Of a DNA stretch of 64,000 nt, positions 25,672-37,441 are shown in pieces; the first letter of the stretch is position 1; the number at the start of each line of letters is the position of its first letter. Source of the stretch: Nectonema munidae (Eukaryota > Nematomorpha > Nectonematoida > Nectonematidae); contig JAUIRK010000101.1 in assembly GCA_030549495.1 (NCBI GenBank), forward strand, positions 310,001 to 374,000. The letters run 5' to 3'. The notes beneath the pieces are model-generated. The model did not search any database and was not told the DNA's origin. It saw nothing but the letters and a program-made list of their open reading frames with translations. The position numbers were made by a program, and so were the translations under genes.

Positions 25672-26651
25672 AAATATATTTATAAAACTTGTCCTTTATT
25701 CCACCCATGGCCCTCATAAGCAGATGTCGTCCTTGGGGCAAAAGTTTCAGCGACGCGTTATTCCGTCTCTTTACTGAGTTTCATTTTTAAAGAAAATATT
25801 CTTACAAAATTAATGTCAAGTTCCACATTTTAGAATTACATCTGCATTTTATTATATGAGCAAGATTTTAATGGCATCGTCAAAATTTATATCCATCATA
25901 TGGGATATTCATTTTTGCACGTTTATTTCTATTTCTAATAATGAACTCTCGTATTATATGTATGAAATGGCTCTATTAGAAATTTTGTGATCTTTTTAAA
26001 CGCCTTAAATTTAGTCATGAATTTGGAATAGAGTATTAAAATGTTGTTTTGGCACCGATTGGGTTGTAACTGTAGATAAATGAAAACCGATTTGCTTAAA
26101 ATAAGTTTTTTTAAATAAAAATTATATTCTCAAAAGTTAGTATTATTTCTCCTTTTTAAAGGTTTTTTTTAATCTAATTAGTTCGAGATTTAGAACTGAA
26201 AATAAGAATCACGACATTTCAGAGTACATAAAAAGACCATTGCAGAATGCGTAACAAGTTTAAAGTTCAAGATTTTTACTGATAGACAATTCGTATAGAA
26301 AAAGCGATTTAGTCATTGGATTTTTAACTGCGTACTCACATTATTTTAACCCACGTTTTAAATGTTTTTGAGTTAACGCTTGAATGATTTATTTTTTAAA
26401 TGCAAAACAACCACTTTATTCATAAAGGTCTTTGAGTTCTAAAGTAGTGAACGTTTTTTTTATAACAAATGCATGCGATTACGAGTTTTACTTTGGTAAT
26501 TATTTTTCTTCATATACACTTTTAGAAGAATTGAGCGATAAAAATTTTATTCCAAGAACTATAATCACAATTCGTAATAATCGCATCAATAAATGTCCTT
26601 TACTCAATCAATTTTTAAACTAATAAAAAAAATTGTGGAAAATAAATATTC

Positions 26652-26798
26652 AATAAGTATAATTACTAAAGCAAACTTTCAAAAGAAAATCTTTATTATC
26701 TCGACTTTACAATTACAAATTAAGATTCCTAATTTGTAATTGTAAAGTCGAGATAAAGATTTTCTTTTGAAAGTTTGCTTTTAATAATTTTACTTATT
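26652..26798. repeat. Near-perfect 147-bp snap-back palindrome between two convergent genes
   Basis: The arms 26652-26721 and 26731-26798 are reverse complements. They differ by two substitutions, one 1-base indel and one 3-base indel, and are separated by a 9-base loop (AAGATTCCT). The inner parts ('CTCGACTTTACAATTACAAA' and its inverse) are identical. It lies in the 3'-to-3' gap between AKT and the minus-strand unknown gene. No target duplication was recognised. Confidence 0.92.
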
Positions 26799-27020
26799 CT
26801 AATGTGCACCCACTTTGTTGGCCTTATCAATTGTAATAAATATACTGTGTTTAAGATTTTTTGGGCATGAAAATAGGTTCGACAAAGAAACAGTAAAAAG
26901 AGTTGACAAAACCACGACCATACAAATTTATTAATCAACACAATGTATTAATTCTGTAGGTAGTGCTTTGCCCTCAACTTCAAATATGAAGTGTTTAGAA
27001 TAAAAGTTTACAAAAGAATA

Positions 27021-27026
27021 TTTATT
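27021..27026 (-). promoter_or_regulatory. Possible polyadenylation signal of the minus-strand gene
   Basis: TTTATT on the plus strand gives AATAAA on the minus strand, about 150 bases beyond the stop codon of the probable terminal exon at 27176-27559. Confidence 0.4.
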
Positions 27027-27175
27027 GAATAAATAACATATATTTAAAATCGATGAAAAAATTGGGTATGTATGTATAGTTTTTTTAAATAACTAGAAAT
27101 AAATTTGCTCATAAGAATTGAGAAAAGAATTAACGACAAAATTCTCAAAATAATAATACTTCGATAAAAGAAAGA

Positions 27176-27559
27176 CTAAGAAGTTATTAAAAGTTGACCA
27201 GACGAAGATCTGTTTTTCAGCATTTTGATTTCACTAGGTTTTAAGCCGGAAATGATTAGGTCTTTTTCAGAGGAAAAGCTTGAAGATAAGTGGCGCCTGT
27301 GAGATTCGCTCTTACTCATGAGAGTGGGGTTTTGAAGGCGACACACATCTCCATGTTTCCTCGGAGATGGTGTGTTGTGCGGGTGGCTGAGATTAGCATC
27401 GCCTTTTCTTGAAAGAGAATCTGTCAACTCTGATGCTATATTATTCGCTAATGGAATCAAGTAGGCTTCATACTCCTGGCATTTGGTGGGAATGCAGACA
27501 GAAGATGTCTTGTGCTCTTTTCTTCCATCGAGAGAATCCCTCTTCATTTCTAAAATCAT
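27176..27559 (-). CDS. Probable terminal exon of the minus-strand unknown gene
   Basis: The minus-strand frame begins near 'EMKRDSLDGRKEHKTSS' after a good acceptor (TTTTAG|AAATGAAG). It runs 124 codons to a stop and includes 'SHPHNTPSPRKHGDVCR' and 'SSSFSSEKDLIISGLKPSE'. It is serine-rich with mixed charge and has no recognised domain. Composition and strand match the large gene at 37.4-45.1 kb, so I infer it is that gene's last exon across a roughly 9.9-kb intron. The best acceptor gives a phase-1 start, while exon 3 of that gene ends in phase 0. Either a small exon is missing between them, the acceptor is the weaker AAG|AGG, or this is a separate gene. Confidence 0.5.
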   Translation of the reverse strand: MILEMKRDSLDGRKEHKTSSVCIPTKCQEYEAYLIPLANNIASELTDSLSRKGDANLSHPHNTPSPRKHGDVCRLQNPTLMSKSESHRRHLSSSFSSEKDLIISGLKPSEIKMLKNRSSSGQLLITS

Positions 27560-28059
27560 GAGAAAATATAAATGCGAAGCTTGTAAATATAATGCAATAA
27601 TAAGGATATGGGTTTACTTTCCAAATACAACGACTATTTCGGAGCAACATCGAAATATAAGATTCAACCTCTCATGAAGTATTTATTTTAAAATCCGTTT
27701 TGCGCCCCCCCCCCCCCCGAAATACTTCAAGTCTCACCGCGGGGCTGCCTATACCCTTATTACTTATTATTTTTAAAGTTGACTTCATTAGCTTATTATA
27801 TGCTTTCGGCACTTGCTTTTTCTCTTAAAATTTGCGTCTTTTTTTATTTCATAGAAAATTTCTTTCACTCTTTTGTTAGTACATCAACAATAATAAATTA
27901 GATCAATCAAAATTTAAATATACATTACACAATTACCTACACACATAGAGTGGCGTAGCCAGAAATTTTTATTTGGAAGAGCATATGTTTACCGGCATAC
28001 TTAATCTGAAATTAGAGTAAAAAATGTTGCTTATAACAGCACTAATCTTTATGATTTGA

Positions 28060-28335
28060 GCGGTCCTCGAACATTTCGCCCCATTATTTTTATAAGACAG
28101 TTCGTCCCATGGACAATTCGCCCCATTATTTTCATAAGACATTTGTCCCATGGACAATTCGCCCCATGATTTTCATAAGACATTTTGTCTCATGGACAAT
28201 TCGCTTCACTATTTTCATAAAACAATTTGCCCCATTATTTTCATAAAATAATTCGCCTCATAATTATCATAAGACGATTTGCCTCATGCTTAATTTGCCC
28301 CATTATTTTTATAAGAGAATGCGCTCTATTATTTT
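28060..28335 (-). repeat. Iterated 'GGGGCGAATTGTCCATG' array, copy 2 (inverted)
   Basis: On the minus strand this repeats the array at 10671-10813: 'GGACAATTCGCCCC', 'ATTATTTTCATAAGAC' and 'ATTTTGTCTCATGG' recur five or more times, decaying outward. Both arrays share the edge word 'TCGAACATTTCGCCCC'. A hAT-like end 'AGTGGCGTAGCCAGAAATT' lies just outside at 27950. It looks like one arm of an inverted-repeat element, now in an intron or 5' of the terminal exon of the minus-strand gene. Confidence 0.7.
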
Positions 28336-28339
28336 TATA

Positions 28340-29197
28340 AAACCTCTATATCAAAAGCATTTATCAAATTTAGACATTTAATGAATAAACTTCATACTTT
28401 CTCCTATTTTACAAAATGATCTTCACCTATTCACTGCAACTTCATATTATTGATAAAAATATTATTATTCTTTTCTAATTCCTTTATTAAAAAAAATATT
28501 TTGCGGCTTAGTTTTGATTTTTTTATTCTTCACTCTACTGTCATTTTTCATTTTTATAAATTTTTTTATTCTTTATATCTTTATCAAATAAGCTAATTAA
28601 TCATTTTTATTTATAATTATTTAAAAGCGATAAAAAAATTAAGAGATAAAAAAAAATTAAAATAAAAGGAATAACTAACTTTATCAATTAGTGCTATAAG
28701 CTATTTAAATTGCACAATATTTGATAAAACTACAAAAAAGTCACCAATTGAACGTGGGTCTCTTCTTATACAGACAATTATAATGTCACCAAACTTCTTA
28801 TACATTAATCAAATCATTGATTTTTTTTGTATCCGTGTAACAGGTTTTATGTTATCTATAGGTAGTGAGGAACAAGGGTGGCTGCTAACCAAATTAATTG
28901 AAAATAAGCGAATTAGTTGTGTATGGATAGCGCGCATAACATTTTCAAGCGTTGCCTCTTCCACGTAACAAGAGTAGTTGATGAAATATTCACAACTATG
29001 GCATTTATGATCCGAGTAGTCTCTTGTATATGCACACTCTGATGCAGCGATTTACTACTTAGGCAATAATCAAATTATTTTCAATATTCAAATGATCAGT
29101 GTTTTGGATGAAATGAAAGTCTTCTTATTTCTGTATTCTATGTTATAATCGATATACCACATCATAATACCAAGCAATACGAAGTAGGACAATAACA
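28340..29197. other. Featureless AT-rich DNA
   Basis: No exon, repeat end or array was recognised between the iterated array and the hAT insertion at 29206. Confidence 0.4.
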
Positions 29198-29205
29198 ATC
29201 TAGAC

Positions 29206-30004
29206 CAGGGATGTCCAACTAAAACAAGCAGCGGGCCATTTAGAAAAGTTATTGGACACGGTCGGGCCGCACCTATTTAAAAAAATAACAATAATTTTTT
29301 TATAAAATATTTATCAGAAACTTTTTTATCCTGATTACTGATTATCACAATTTTTATGAAAATTAAACATAAAATGAGTAGTTAATTGAAAGAGTTATTT
29401 TTATTTATAAAAGCTGTCTCTCACTTTTACAAATAATTCAAATTTTTCAAATGAAAACATTATGTGTCAATACGCTATTTTATATTAGGTGAATTAATAC
29501 TTGTAATCTATTTACAGTTCACTTGTATCATTGAGAGCTTCTTTGACATCTTTTGTCTTTTGCCAAAATGTCAATTTGTGGTTTGATTTTATTTGATGCA
29601 GCTATCCGTAGAGAAGATTTTAAGTTTTCATCGGTCAGTCTTGTGCGCAAATAATTTTTGTTAAGCTTCATCAGTGAAAAAAATTTCTCGCATTTATACG
29701 TACTCCCAAACATACAAACTATTTTTTTGACCAAATGAATCAGCTTTGGAAACTGGCTTCCATCAAGACTTGAGTAGAATTTGGGAATAAAATTTAGAAA
29801 AAATATGTTTAAGCTCCAATGATATTTTAAAAATCATAATCCTATCTATATTTTGATAGAAACTTAAAGTTTTTATAACAAATTTGTTGAAATTTTTATA
29901 AACTAATATCTATATAATTTAACATCAACCTTATCTCATTTTCTTAGAGGGCCGCAGAAATTTGCCTTGCGGGCCGCATGCGGGCCGCGTGTTGGACACC
30001 CCTG
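29206..30004 (-). mobile_element. Internally deleted hAT element with exact 8-bp TSD
   Basis: The left end is 'CAGGGATGTCCAAC'. The right end reverse complements to 'CAGGGGTGTCCAAC'. Both subterminal zones are GC-rich and repeat 'gggccgc'. The flanks are ATCTAGAC (29198-29205 and 30005-30012). The minus-strand frame 29528-29734 is the transposase C-terminal dimerisation region: 'FGSTYKCEKFFSLMKLNK' then 'LRTRLTDENLKSSLRIA'. The rest of the transposase is missing, so it depends on a helper. Confidence 0.9.
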
Positions 30005-30190
30005 ATCTAGACTCTATGATTGTTCGGGAGTCGGAGATTTTAAAGAGATAAGATTCTAATGAAATTTAGAAGTTCAAGTAGAATTTTTTCAAGTATTACG
30101 CTGAAAAAAATAGAAGCCGGAAGTCAGGGTTCGGAGTAAAGTAGAGCGGCGCACGACAATTGCGATTGTGGCTATTTGGTGAATGCGATT

Positions 30191-32584
30191 TAGTGATGTA
30201 AAACCGGTTCTGGAGAACCGGTTTTACCCGGTTCTTAAAACATTTTAAAAAAATCGAAACCGTAAATTTAAAACCGGTTTTAAACTTTTTTCTCTAATTA
30301 AACAATTTTAAAATAAAAAATATTAAAATATCTAAAAAATTAAATTAAAATTTTTTTTTCTTTTTTTAAATCTATTTTAAAATGTCTTCGTTACATACAA
30401 TATATCTAAGCAAACTTTGAATTAACTTGTACCAAAAGTCTTCAGATTATTAAAATTAAAGTCAACAGGTATGCTATAGCTAAAAAAAATTATAAATTTT
30501 TGAACTAAAATTTTCTAGATTTAATTCAAACAAAATTATGTCAAGTAAATCATCAGTGTGGAATTATTTTATTAAAAAAAATAAGGAAGAATCTGAATGT
30601 AAACAATGCAAAAAGTTAATTAAATGTTCTGGAGGAAGTACTTCTAGCTTACATAAACATTTAAAGTCTATACATAATATTGAAGAAGTTTGTTCCGAAT
30701 TGCCTGCGAAAAAACAAAAAACAATTTAAAACTATATCCATAAAAAATCGATTGATGAAGAAGTTTCTCGGTTAGCTAGTTTTGATGGTATGAGTTATCA
30801 GTGCATTGCTAGAAGTAAATTTATTCAAGAAAGCTTCAAAAAATATAATTTTGATAAAAGTGCTCCTTCAAGTCATCAAAGTGTCAGTAATGCTGTGATA
30901 AGGTTTTATTTGAAGAAGAAGAATGAACTTGCTTTGTTTTTTGCTGAACAAGTAAAACAGAACTTTCGTTATTCTATAACTTTAGACGAATATACTTCTA
31001 TTAAAAATATTAGATACATAAATATTAATGTTCATTCAGAAAAACAATATTGGTCTCTTGGGTTAATTAGAATTTTTGGAAAATTCGACAGTGATAAGTG
31101 TCTGAGTATTGTGAAAGAAAAACTAGGTGAGTTTAATTTAGATTTAGATAAATACATTGTCGCTCGTACAACTGACGGTGCTTCAGTCATGATCAAATTT
31201 GGTGAAAAAATTGATTCAGAGCATCAGTTATGTATTGCACACTGTTTTCATTTGGCTGTTAATGATGTTTTGATGAAAAAATATGAAAATGATAAAGATA
31301 ATAATTATGATAATGATACATGGATCGATGAAAAGGCCGAAGATATTGATGATCAATTTAATGATAACATTAGCGAAGAAAACGATGATGACTACAATGA
31401 AAATGAATATCTGAATAACTTTTATAATAATAAAAAATTTACAAATGTAATCAAAAAAGAGTATTCAATGATAATTAAAAAAGTAAGAAGAATTTGCAAA
31501 AATTTTCGTAAATCACCTTTACTCAATGAAAAGCTACAAGAATTTGTTCAAATTGATTTTGCTGGCAGAGAGAACAAGTTACTTTTAGACTGCCGCACAA
31601 GATGGTCAAGTCTTTATTTAATGCTTGAAAGATTTATTAAATTAAAGTCCTGCATTCAAAAAGCATTAAGAGTCATTGGAAATAAAGAAAACGTAATGGA
31701 ACATGAATGGAAAATCATATAAAGTATATTTGAACCTTTACAACATGTTCACTATGCACTAAAAATGCTTTGTACTGAGAGTACAACGGTGTTAAAAGTA
31801 GATATTTTGATGAAGATCCTTTATGAAAAACTTGGGAGGGGCAACAATTCATTTTCAATTTCAAATGATATTTTACAATCTTTCAAATCAAGATAAAGAA
31901 AAAAAGACATGGTAACATTAATGAGTTATCTAAAAAATCCTTTTATTTTCCAAGAGCAAGCAGATCAAATATTCGTTTTGTCATCACGTGCAGCAACCAA
32001 AAATTATGCTGAAAAGCTCTATAAAAGACTTTTTACAGAAGAAAATACTGATGAATCTACAACAAATCTTACTTTAGATTATACTGAAAGTTTCAGTGCT
32101 AGCGTCTTTTCAAATGAAAGTGATTTTGTTAATGAATATTTGAATAAAATTGATGAATTGGACAATTTTACACCAAAATTTTCATCTAAAAAGTTCTTGT
32201 TTAAAAAATGAATTTAAACTCTATGAATCAACTGGAATAAGAACAGAAAAGTTAAATCAACTCTACAAAGCTCTTTTAACTGTCCAAGCAAGCAGTGTTG
32301 CATCTGAACGTGCATTTTCAAGTGCTGGATTTTTTATTACAGAATTGAGATCAAGACTATCGGCTTTATGTTTTTTACGCTCTTATTTTCAAAACAATAT
32401 ATAATAGTTTTTGATCTTAATAATAAATTTTTAACGATAAAGTTTGTGACATTCTTTATTATATATACATCTAAATATTATTATATATTATACATAATAA
32501 TAACAAAACCGGTTTTACCCGGTTCCGAGTGTAATTTCGGTTCTGAGAACCGGTTCTATTATTTTCGGTTTTTTTACATCACTG
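30191..32584 (+). mobile_element. Nearly full-length hAT transposon with exact 8-bp TSD
   Basis: The ends are 'TAGTGATGTAAAACCGG' and, reverse complemented, 'CAGTGATGTAAAAAAACC'. The flanks are ATGCGATT (30183-30190 and 32585-32592). The subterminal regions repeat the palindrome AACCGGTT, probably transposase binding sites. The transposase runs through the element. A BED zinc finger ('SVWNYFIKKNKEESECKQC' ... 'LHKHLKSIH', 30538-30729) is followed by the catalytic core from 30790 ('SITLDEYTS', 'ARTTDGASVM', 'CIAHCFHLAVND', 'LDCRTRWSSLYLMLERF') and the hATC tail ('ASSVASERAFSSAGFF', to about 32404). The coding region has in-frame stops near 30729, 31722 and 31893 and one frameshift near 32205, so it is decayed but young. 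Confidence 0.93.
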
Positions 32585-32599
32585 ATGCGATTGAATTGG

Positions 32600-34015
32600 T
32601 ATTGGGATTAATGTTAGAGATAGTTTTTCGAATTAGTTGGAGTAGATTTATAACTTATTTTGTAAAATAAAAACATTTAACTTCTTAATTTTTTTACAGA
32701 TTCCATCTTAGAAGAAAATGGATTTATCATTTGAAAAATATGACTTTGATTGAAATTCTGACTATTCTAATGTAAAAGGTTAGTTTCTGAAAAATGTTAG
32801 AATATTTCTTTATACAAATGAAAACTATTTCCTAAAAAAATTGCCCACTTAAATTCTATTTTAGCCTAGAAATTGGAAATTCGCACACTGTTGAGAAACC
32901 CTGATATATTATTATTAGATCGTCCACAGCAATAATGAACCTCTTTTACATGCAGGTAGTGTTTAAAAGTATGATATTTACTTAATTTGATAGGAAAGCA
33001 TATAAAAATCTGATCCTGTTTGTCTTTAAATCAATATAAATAAATGAGGTTTATATATCCTATTCCAAAATTTTGGATAAGAATATGATTGGTAGATCTG
33101 TTCAAATATTTCAGAATTTTTTGTCCTTCAGAAAATTTATATGCATTTTGAATATGAAATATAAACAGAGGAACCCATTTATAGTATAAATAAAGTCATT
33201 ATTTTTGTTCCTTATCAAGTTCAAACTCATAATGAAAGCTTATCAAAAAAAGTTTGCAAAGATTAACATTTTTAAGGTGTAATAATATTTCACAACAGAA
33301 TGTCGAAAAGTTTTTGAATTTCTGTTTTAAGAAGAACAAGAAGAAGAATTTATTCAGCAAACCATGATATAACACAATAAAAACATATTTATAGCCAACG
33401 TTTTCGCATTCTTCCTTTATACACAGAGTTCCAGTCGGAGGGAAGTTATTCGACTCAAATTACTTAGAAAATCGGACTACGACTCCTTCCCCTCCAAAAA
33501 CATAAAATTTATGATATTTTAAAGCCAATTATTGTCTCTGATTTCGACTAAACTAAAAATGGCCAATCCATATGTACGAAAATTAAGGTTAGTTTTTTCA
33601 TTTTTTAAAATACTTGAAAAAAAATTTTTTTTTAAAAACTGAAAAACCCCCTACCCCGATTCCTAAGTTTTACTAGATAACGATTCGGACTCCCAACCCT
33701 ATCCATTTCAAATCCCTGACTACGTAATCCCATAGCTGGGTGGGAATGTTTGCATAAACTTTGGCCGTGATCATATAAGTGACAAAACCTATTAGAGCAA
33801 TGGTAAAGCTTTTTATCGTATTAAGTGCTATATGATTGGCATATTTATTTATTGAAACATTAACTTTATTTGTTAAAAAAATTAAAGAAACAAGTTGCAG
33901 TCTTGAAAATATCGTTAATTTAATATTAGATTCATAAAATTTCCCAATTGCTCAGCCTTTTTGCCAAGTGCCTGAATTAATTTCATTTTTATATGATATG
34001 ATGTGCACCGAATTG
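32600..34015. other. Non-coding DNA with a GACTCC-type repeat copy
   Basis: Bases 33640-33725 carry 'CCCGATTCCTAAGTTTTACT', 'GATAACGATTCGGACTCC' and 'AAATCCCTGACTACG'. This is a copy of the dispersed GACTCC family. Similar words sit at 33435-33500. The rest is AT-rich without features. Confidence 0.5.
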
Positions 34016-34032
34016 TATTTACGCTTGTGTGC

Positions 34033-34451
34033 GGACAGAATGTCGAAAGACAAAGTGTCGGACAGACAATGATAAATGATAAAGACAGGGGGAAAATAAA
34101 TGATAATGGGAGAGAAAATAAAGTATCCATTTATTTATTTATTTTTCAGTCTGTTAAAGATTTAGTCACCAATTAACTTCCTTCAAGATTTAAAAGTTTC
34201 TATAAATTTTTAATACTTGTTAAAAATAATAAAATTCGAATCTCTCATATCTGATCAAGAATCATTTGATCTTTCAGATTTAAAAGTTTCTAATTATTTT
34301 TAAATACATTTTTATTGATAAAGTATTTTCATATTTTATATTTTCTGATAAATAAAATTCTTATTGCTTTACTTTTTAGTGTTATATTGATGTAAATTGT
34401 AATCCTTTATCCATTTATCTTTTCGACACATTGTATTTCGACATTCTGTCC
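34033..34451. mobile_element. Inverted-repeat element, ends GGACAGAATGTCGAAA
   Basis: 'GGACAGAATGTCGAAA' at 34033 is exactly inverted at 34436-34451. Inside each arm a second copy of a similar word occurs ('agtgtcggacagac'; 'cgacacattgta'). TATTTACG occurs on both sides (34016-34023 and 34458-34465) and may be the target duplication, in which case the true ends lie a few bases outside the arms. It has no coding region. Confidence 0.75.
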
Positions 34452-34465
34452 TATAACTATTTACG

Positions 34466-36370
34466 TTTGCCCGTGGCCCAATTACAAGCAATAAGCAAAA
34501 TTTGTTGGCCTATATGCGATATTATAATAATTATAAATAATGAATGTGGTAGTGGTTTTTCTCATCAATAATAAACACTCAAACATGCAATCGATTAAAT
34601 TGAAGTTTTAATGTCATCCAAACAAAAAAGTTACATAAATTTGCTTGAAGTCTACCAAGAAAAGTTTTGTGCCAGAGACGTTATAAAAAATCAATAAAAA
34701 GCTTGCTATATTTATTTGTATCAATATTGATTGATTTTTATATGTTGCTAAGTGTTATTATTATCGCATATATAAAATTGAGATAAGACAAGCACTTTGC
34801 CTCTCTTGTATCGATTTATAATCAATTTGATAACAAACAAATTTCACTTTTTCATTTCCTTGTTTTGGAAAAAATTGACTAAGTGACTACTGTTATATCC
34901 CAAATATCTCTTCTCTGCATGCATATTATAATGATAGGACATTTCAACAAAGTATATTTTATTTATATCAATCAATCAAAACATTTTTTGAACCAACCGA
35001 TCATAGAAATATTTAAACACATCAATCATAAAATGAGATAGCATTCTTTGTCATAACAATTGCAAAAATGAACCAAAGGAAAGAACATGAGCAATTAGTT
35101 TCATTGGAAAAATATGAAATTTGAGGCAATATTATTTTGAATGCATAGATTAGTCTATATAGAATTTTTTTATTTGAGTATTGAAGTTATCACATTGATT
35201 TACAAACCACTATATTTTTTTTTAATGATTTTAACACTGGTTTCAAAATTTCTATATGCCATTTCGCTTTGAGAATAAAATTCAATTTTTTTTCGCTTTT
35301 TTCAATCATATTTTGGTTTTAAACAACCTTGTAAGCCTTGCTTTGCAATATAAACATAATTTAATTTTAAATTTTAAGCAATAGATAAAAATCTATTTAA
35401 AAAAAAGATACATTTAAATTATAAAATTTGAGTTTTTTTGGGCTAATCCCTCAATTCAATTTCTCCAGTTTTGAATAAGTTAAACAAACTAAAAGAGTAA
35501 AAATTTTTATTAATTAAAATGTACTGTACAAATATAAACCAAAATTTGAATTCGGATTTTGTTTATGAAAAGTATGTTAAATTGTCCCTAGAAGCTTCTA
35601 AATTCTTCCATAGGTAGGAACCGCCCCCTTTGGGAACCACTGTCCAACGACATTCCAACCATATAGCCTTTTAAATTCAATGAATTTTCAGCTACAAATT
35701 TAGCCAGATATAAGATTTTTTAAGGGGTATATTTTTTTATTTAATTGCACATTATAATATATGCTATCTATCGTTCAGCATTACACGGATAAGAATTACA
35801 AGTGATTTATTCTTGTTTTCGTATCCACAATAAGCAAATGTTTAAGGAATATGCCAGAAGAAAGGCAAAATGTCCAATGTCCTCCTCTCCTATTTTCATC
35901 CTAATACCACAAGCATTCCACCGTTACTGTGTGCACTTTCACATGCACGGCATGCTTAAATATCATTAGTTGTAATCGAATTTGCCTATGTCCAGCTAAT
36001 TTGATTGAATCCGCGGAAATGTTAAAAATAATAATAAAGGAAGCATTTTTAGCATCTATTTTTGATATTTGTTACCCTTCACTCCTCTAAGATGATTTAT
36101 TTACTTCTTTAATTATAACAAAATAATTGAATACAAAAATTGTTTATTGAATCACAAAAAGGCGCATATGGTGTTTTTTATGTTTAATTTTATCAAACTT
36201 TTAGAGCTTCAAGTTTAATAACCCTTTGAGGACCAGTGAGGTACCAGTGTCCCAAGAAATTGAAATCGCTGCTTTAAATATAAATAATTCCGTTGAAAAA
36301 GAAAACAGATTGTAAGCCTTCAAAATTGTGGTCTTCAAAGGGACTCCTTGTCCTTAAAGACTCTTCGCTT
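34466..36370. other. AT-rich DNA with one hAT-like right end
   Basis: At 35617-35643 'ggaaccgccccctttggg' followed by 'aaccactg' is a typical hAT-type right end (inverse CAGTGGTTCCCAAAGG). No left end or target duplication was found. The remainder is AT-rich without features. Confidence 0.4.
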
Positions 36371-36790
36371 TAGACTTTGACTGAAGAAGGGACACTCAAT
36401 ATGCCTACAAAAAGTAAACTATTTTTTTCTTAGACTTAGACTGAAGAAGGGACACTCAATATGCCTACAAAAAGTAAACTATTTTTTTCTTAGACTTAGA
36501 CTGAAGAAGGGACACTCAATATGCCTACAAAAAGTAAACTATTTTTTTCTTAGACTTAGACTGAATAAGGGACACTCAATATGCCTACAAAAAGTAAACT
36601 ATTTTTTTCTTAGACTTAGACTGAATAAGGGACACTCAATATGCCTACAAAAAGTAAACTATTTTTTTCTTAGACTTAGACTGAATAAGGGACACTCAAT
36701 ATGCCTACAAAAAGTAAACTATTTTTTTCTTAGACTTAGACTGAAGAAGGGACACTCAATATGCCTACAAAAAGTAAACTATTTTTTTCT
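36371..36790. repeat. Seven-copy, 60-bp tandem array
   Basis: There are seven head-to-tail 60-base units starting at 36371, 36431, 36491, 36551, 36611, 36671 and 36731. Each begins 'tagacttagactgaagaagg'. The units are identical except for a TTGA variant in the first and a G-to-T change ('gaataagg') shared by units 4-6. The array is flanked on its right by a GACTCC-type repeat (36795-36870). Confidence 0.97.
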
Positions 36791-36794
36791 TATA

Positions 36795-37250
36795 ACCGAC
36801 TCCGATACCTAAATTTTATTAGATACCGACTACGACTGCTATTCCTTTAAAGAAACCAAATCCGACTTGAATGAACCTTTCCTTTATGTATTTTGCGCGT
36901 GATCATTACAATTTTTCGTTCTACCAAAATGAAAGGAACGATCTTCCAAATTACTCTCCGTGTAAATATTTACGAGATTAGGGTTTTAAATTTTTTTTAT
37001 AAAATGATAAAAAAAATAGCCAGAATTGGGGAGTCGGAAGTTTAAAAAGGGATTTTAAAGGAATATGAGGCGAAGTTGGTATCTAAAAAATGTTTGAAGT
37101 TGGAGTCGAATTGTATTAAGTACTATTTTAAAAATCATTTTTAAGTTTTCAAAAATAAGAAAAATATTGCTCAAAATTCCTGTAGTTAAAGTTAGATTTT
37201 AACTTTCAAAATTTTAAAGTAGATGGAGTCGGAATTTTGTGAGTATTTTA
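36795..37250. repeat. GACTCC-family repeat copies in both orientations
   Basis: 36795-36870 reads 'ACCGACTCCGATACC', 'TTTTATTAGATACCGACTAC', then 'AAATCCGACTTG'. 37029-37250 holds inverted relatives ('GGGGAGTCGGAAG', 'TTGGAGTCGAATTG', 'GATGGAGTCGGAATTT'). The two form a loose inverted pair. Related copies lie near 33.7, 45.2, 49.1, 53.0 and 60.6 kb. Confidence 0.7.
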
Positions 37251-37441
37251 AATCGCCTCTGCAATCATTAATGGGGGTCAATAACTTTTACTGCGAAGTC
37301 TTATAAAAGGGCTTGGTTAAAAGGGTCCACTAACTCCTCAAATACTAAATGTGTAACAAAGGAAATTAGATAGGAAAACTCAATATAAACAAATTTTTGA
37401 TGAGATGAAAAATTGATAAAGTGAGATAGATTGAATTTTAC

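Noticed and set aside
36371-36790. Regular 60-bp repeats that could suggest a CRISPR-like array
   Set aside because: The units are contiguous and almost identical with no variable spacers, in a eukaryotic intron; it is a simple tandem array.
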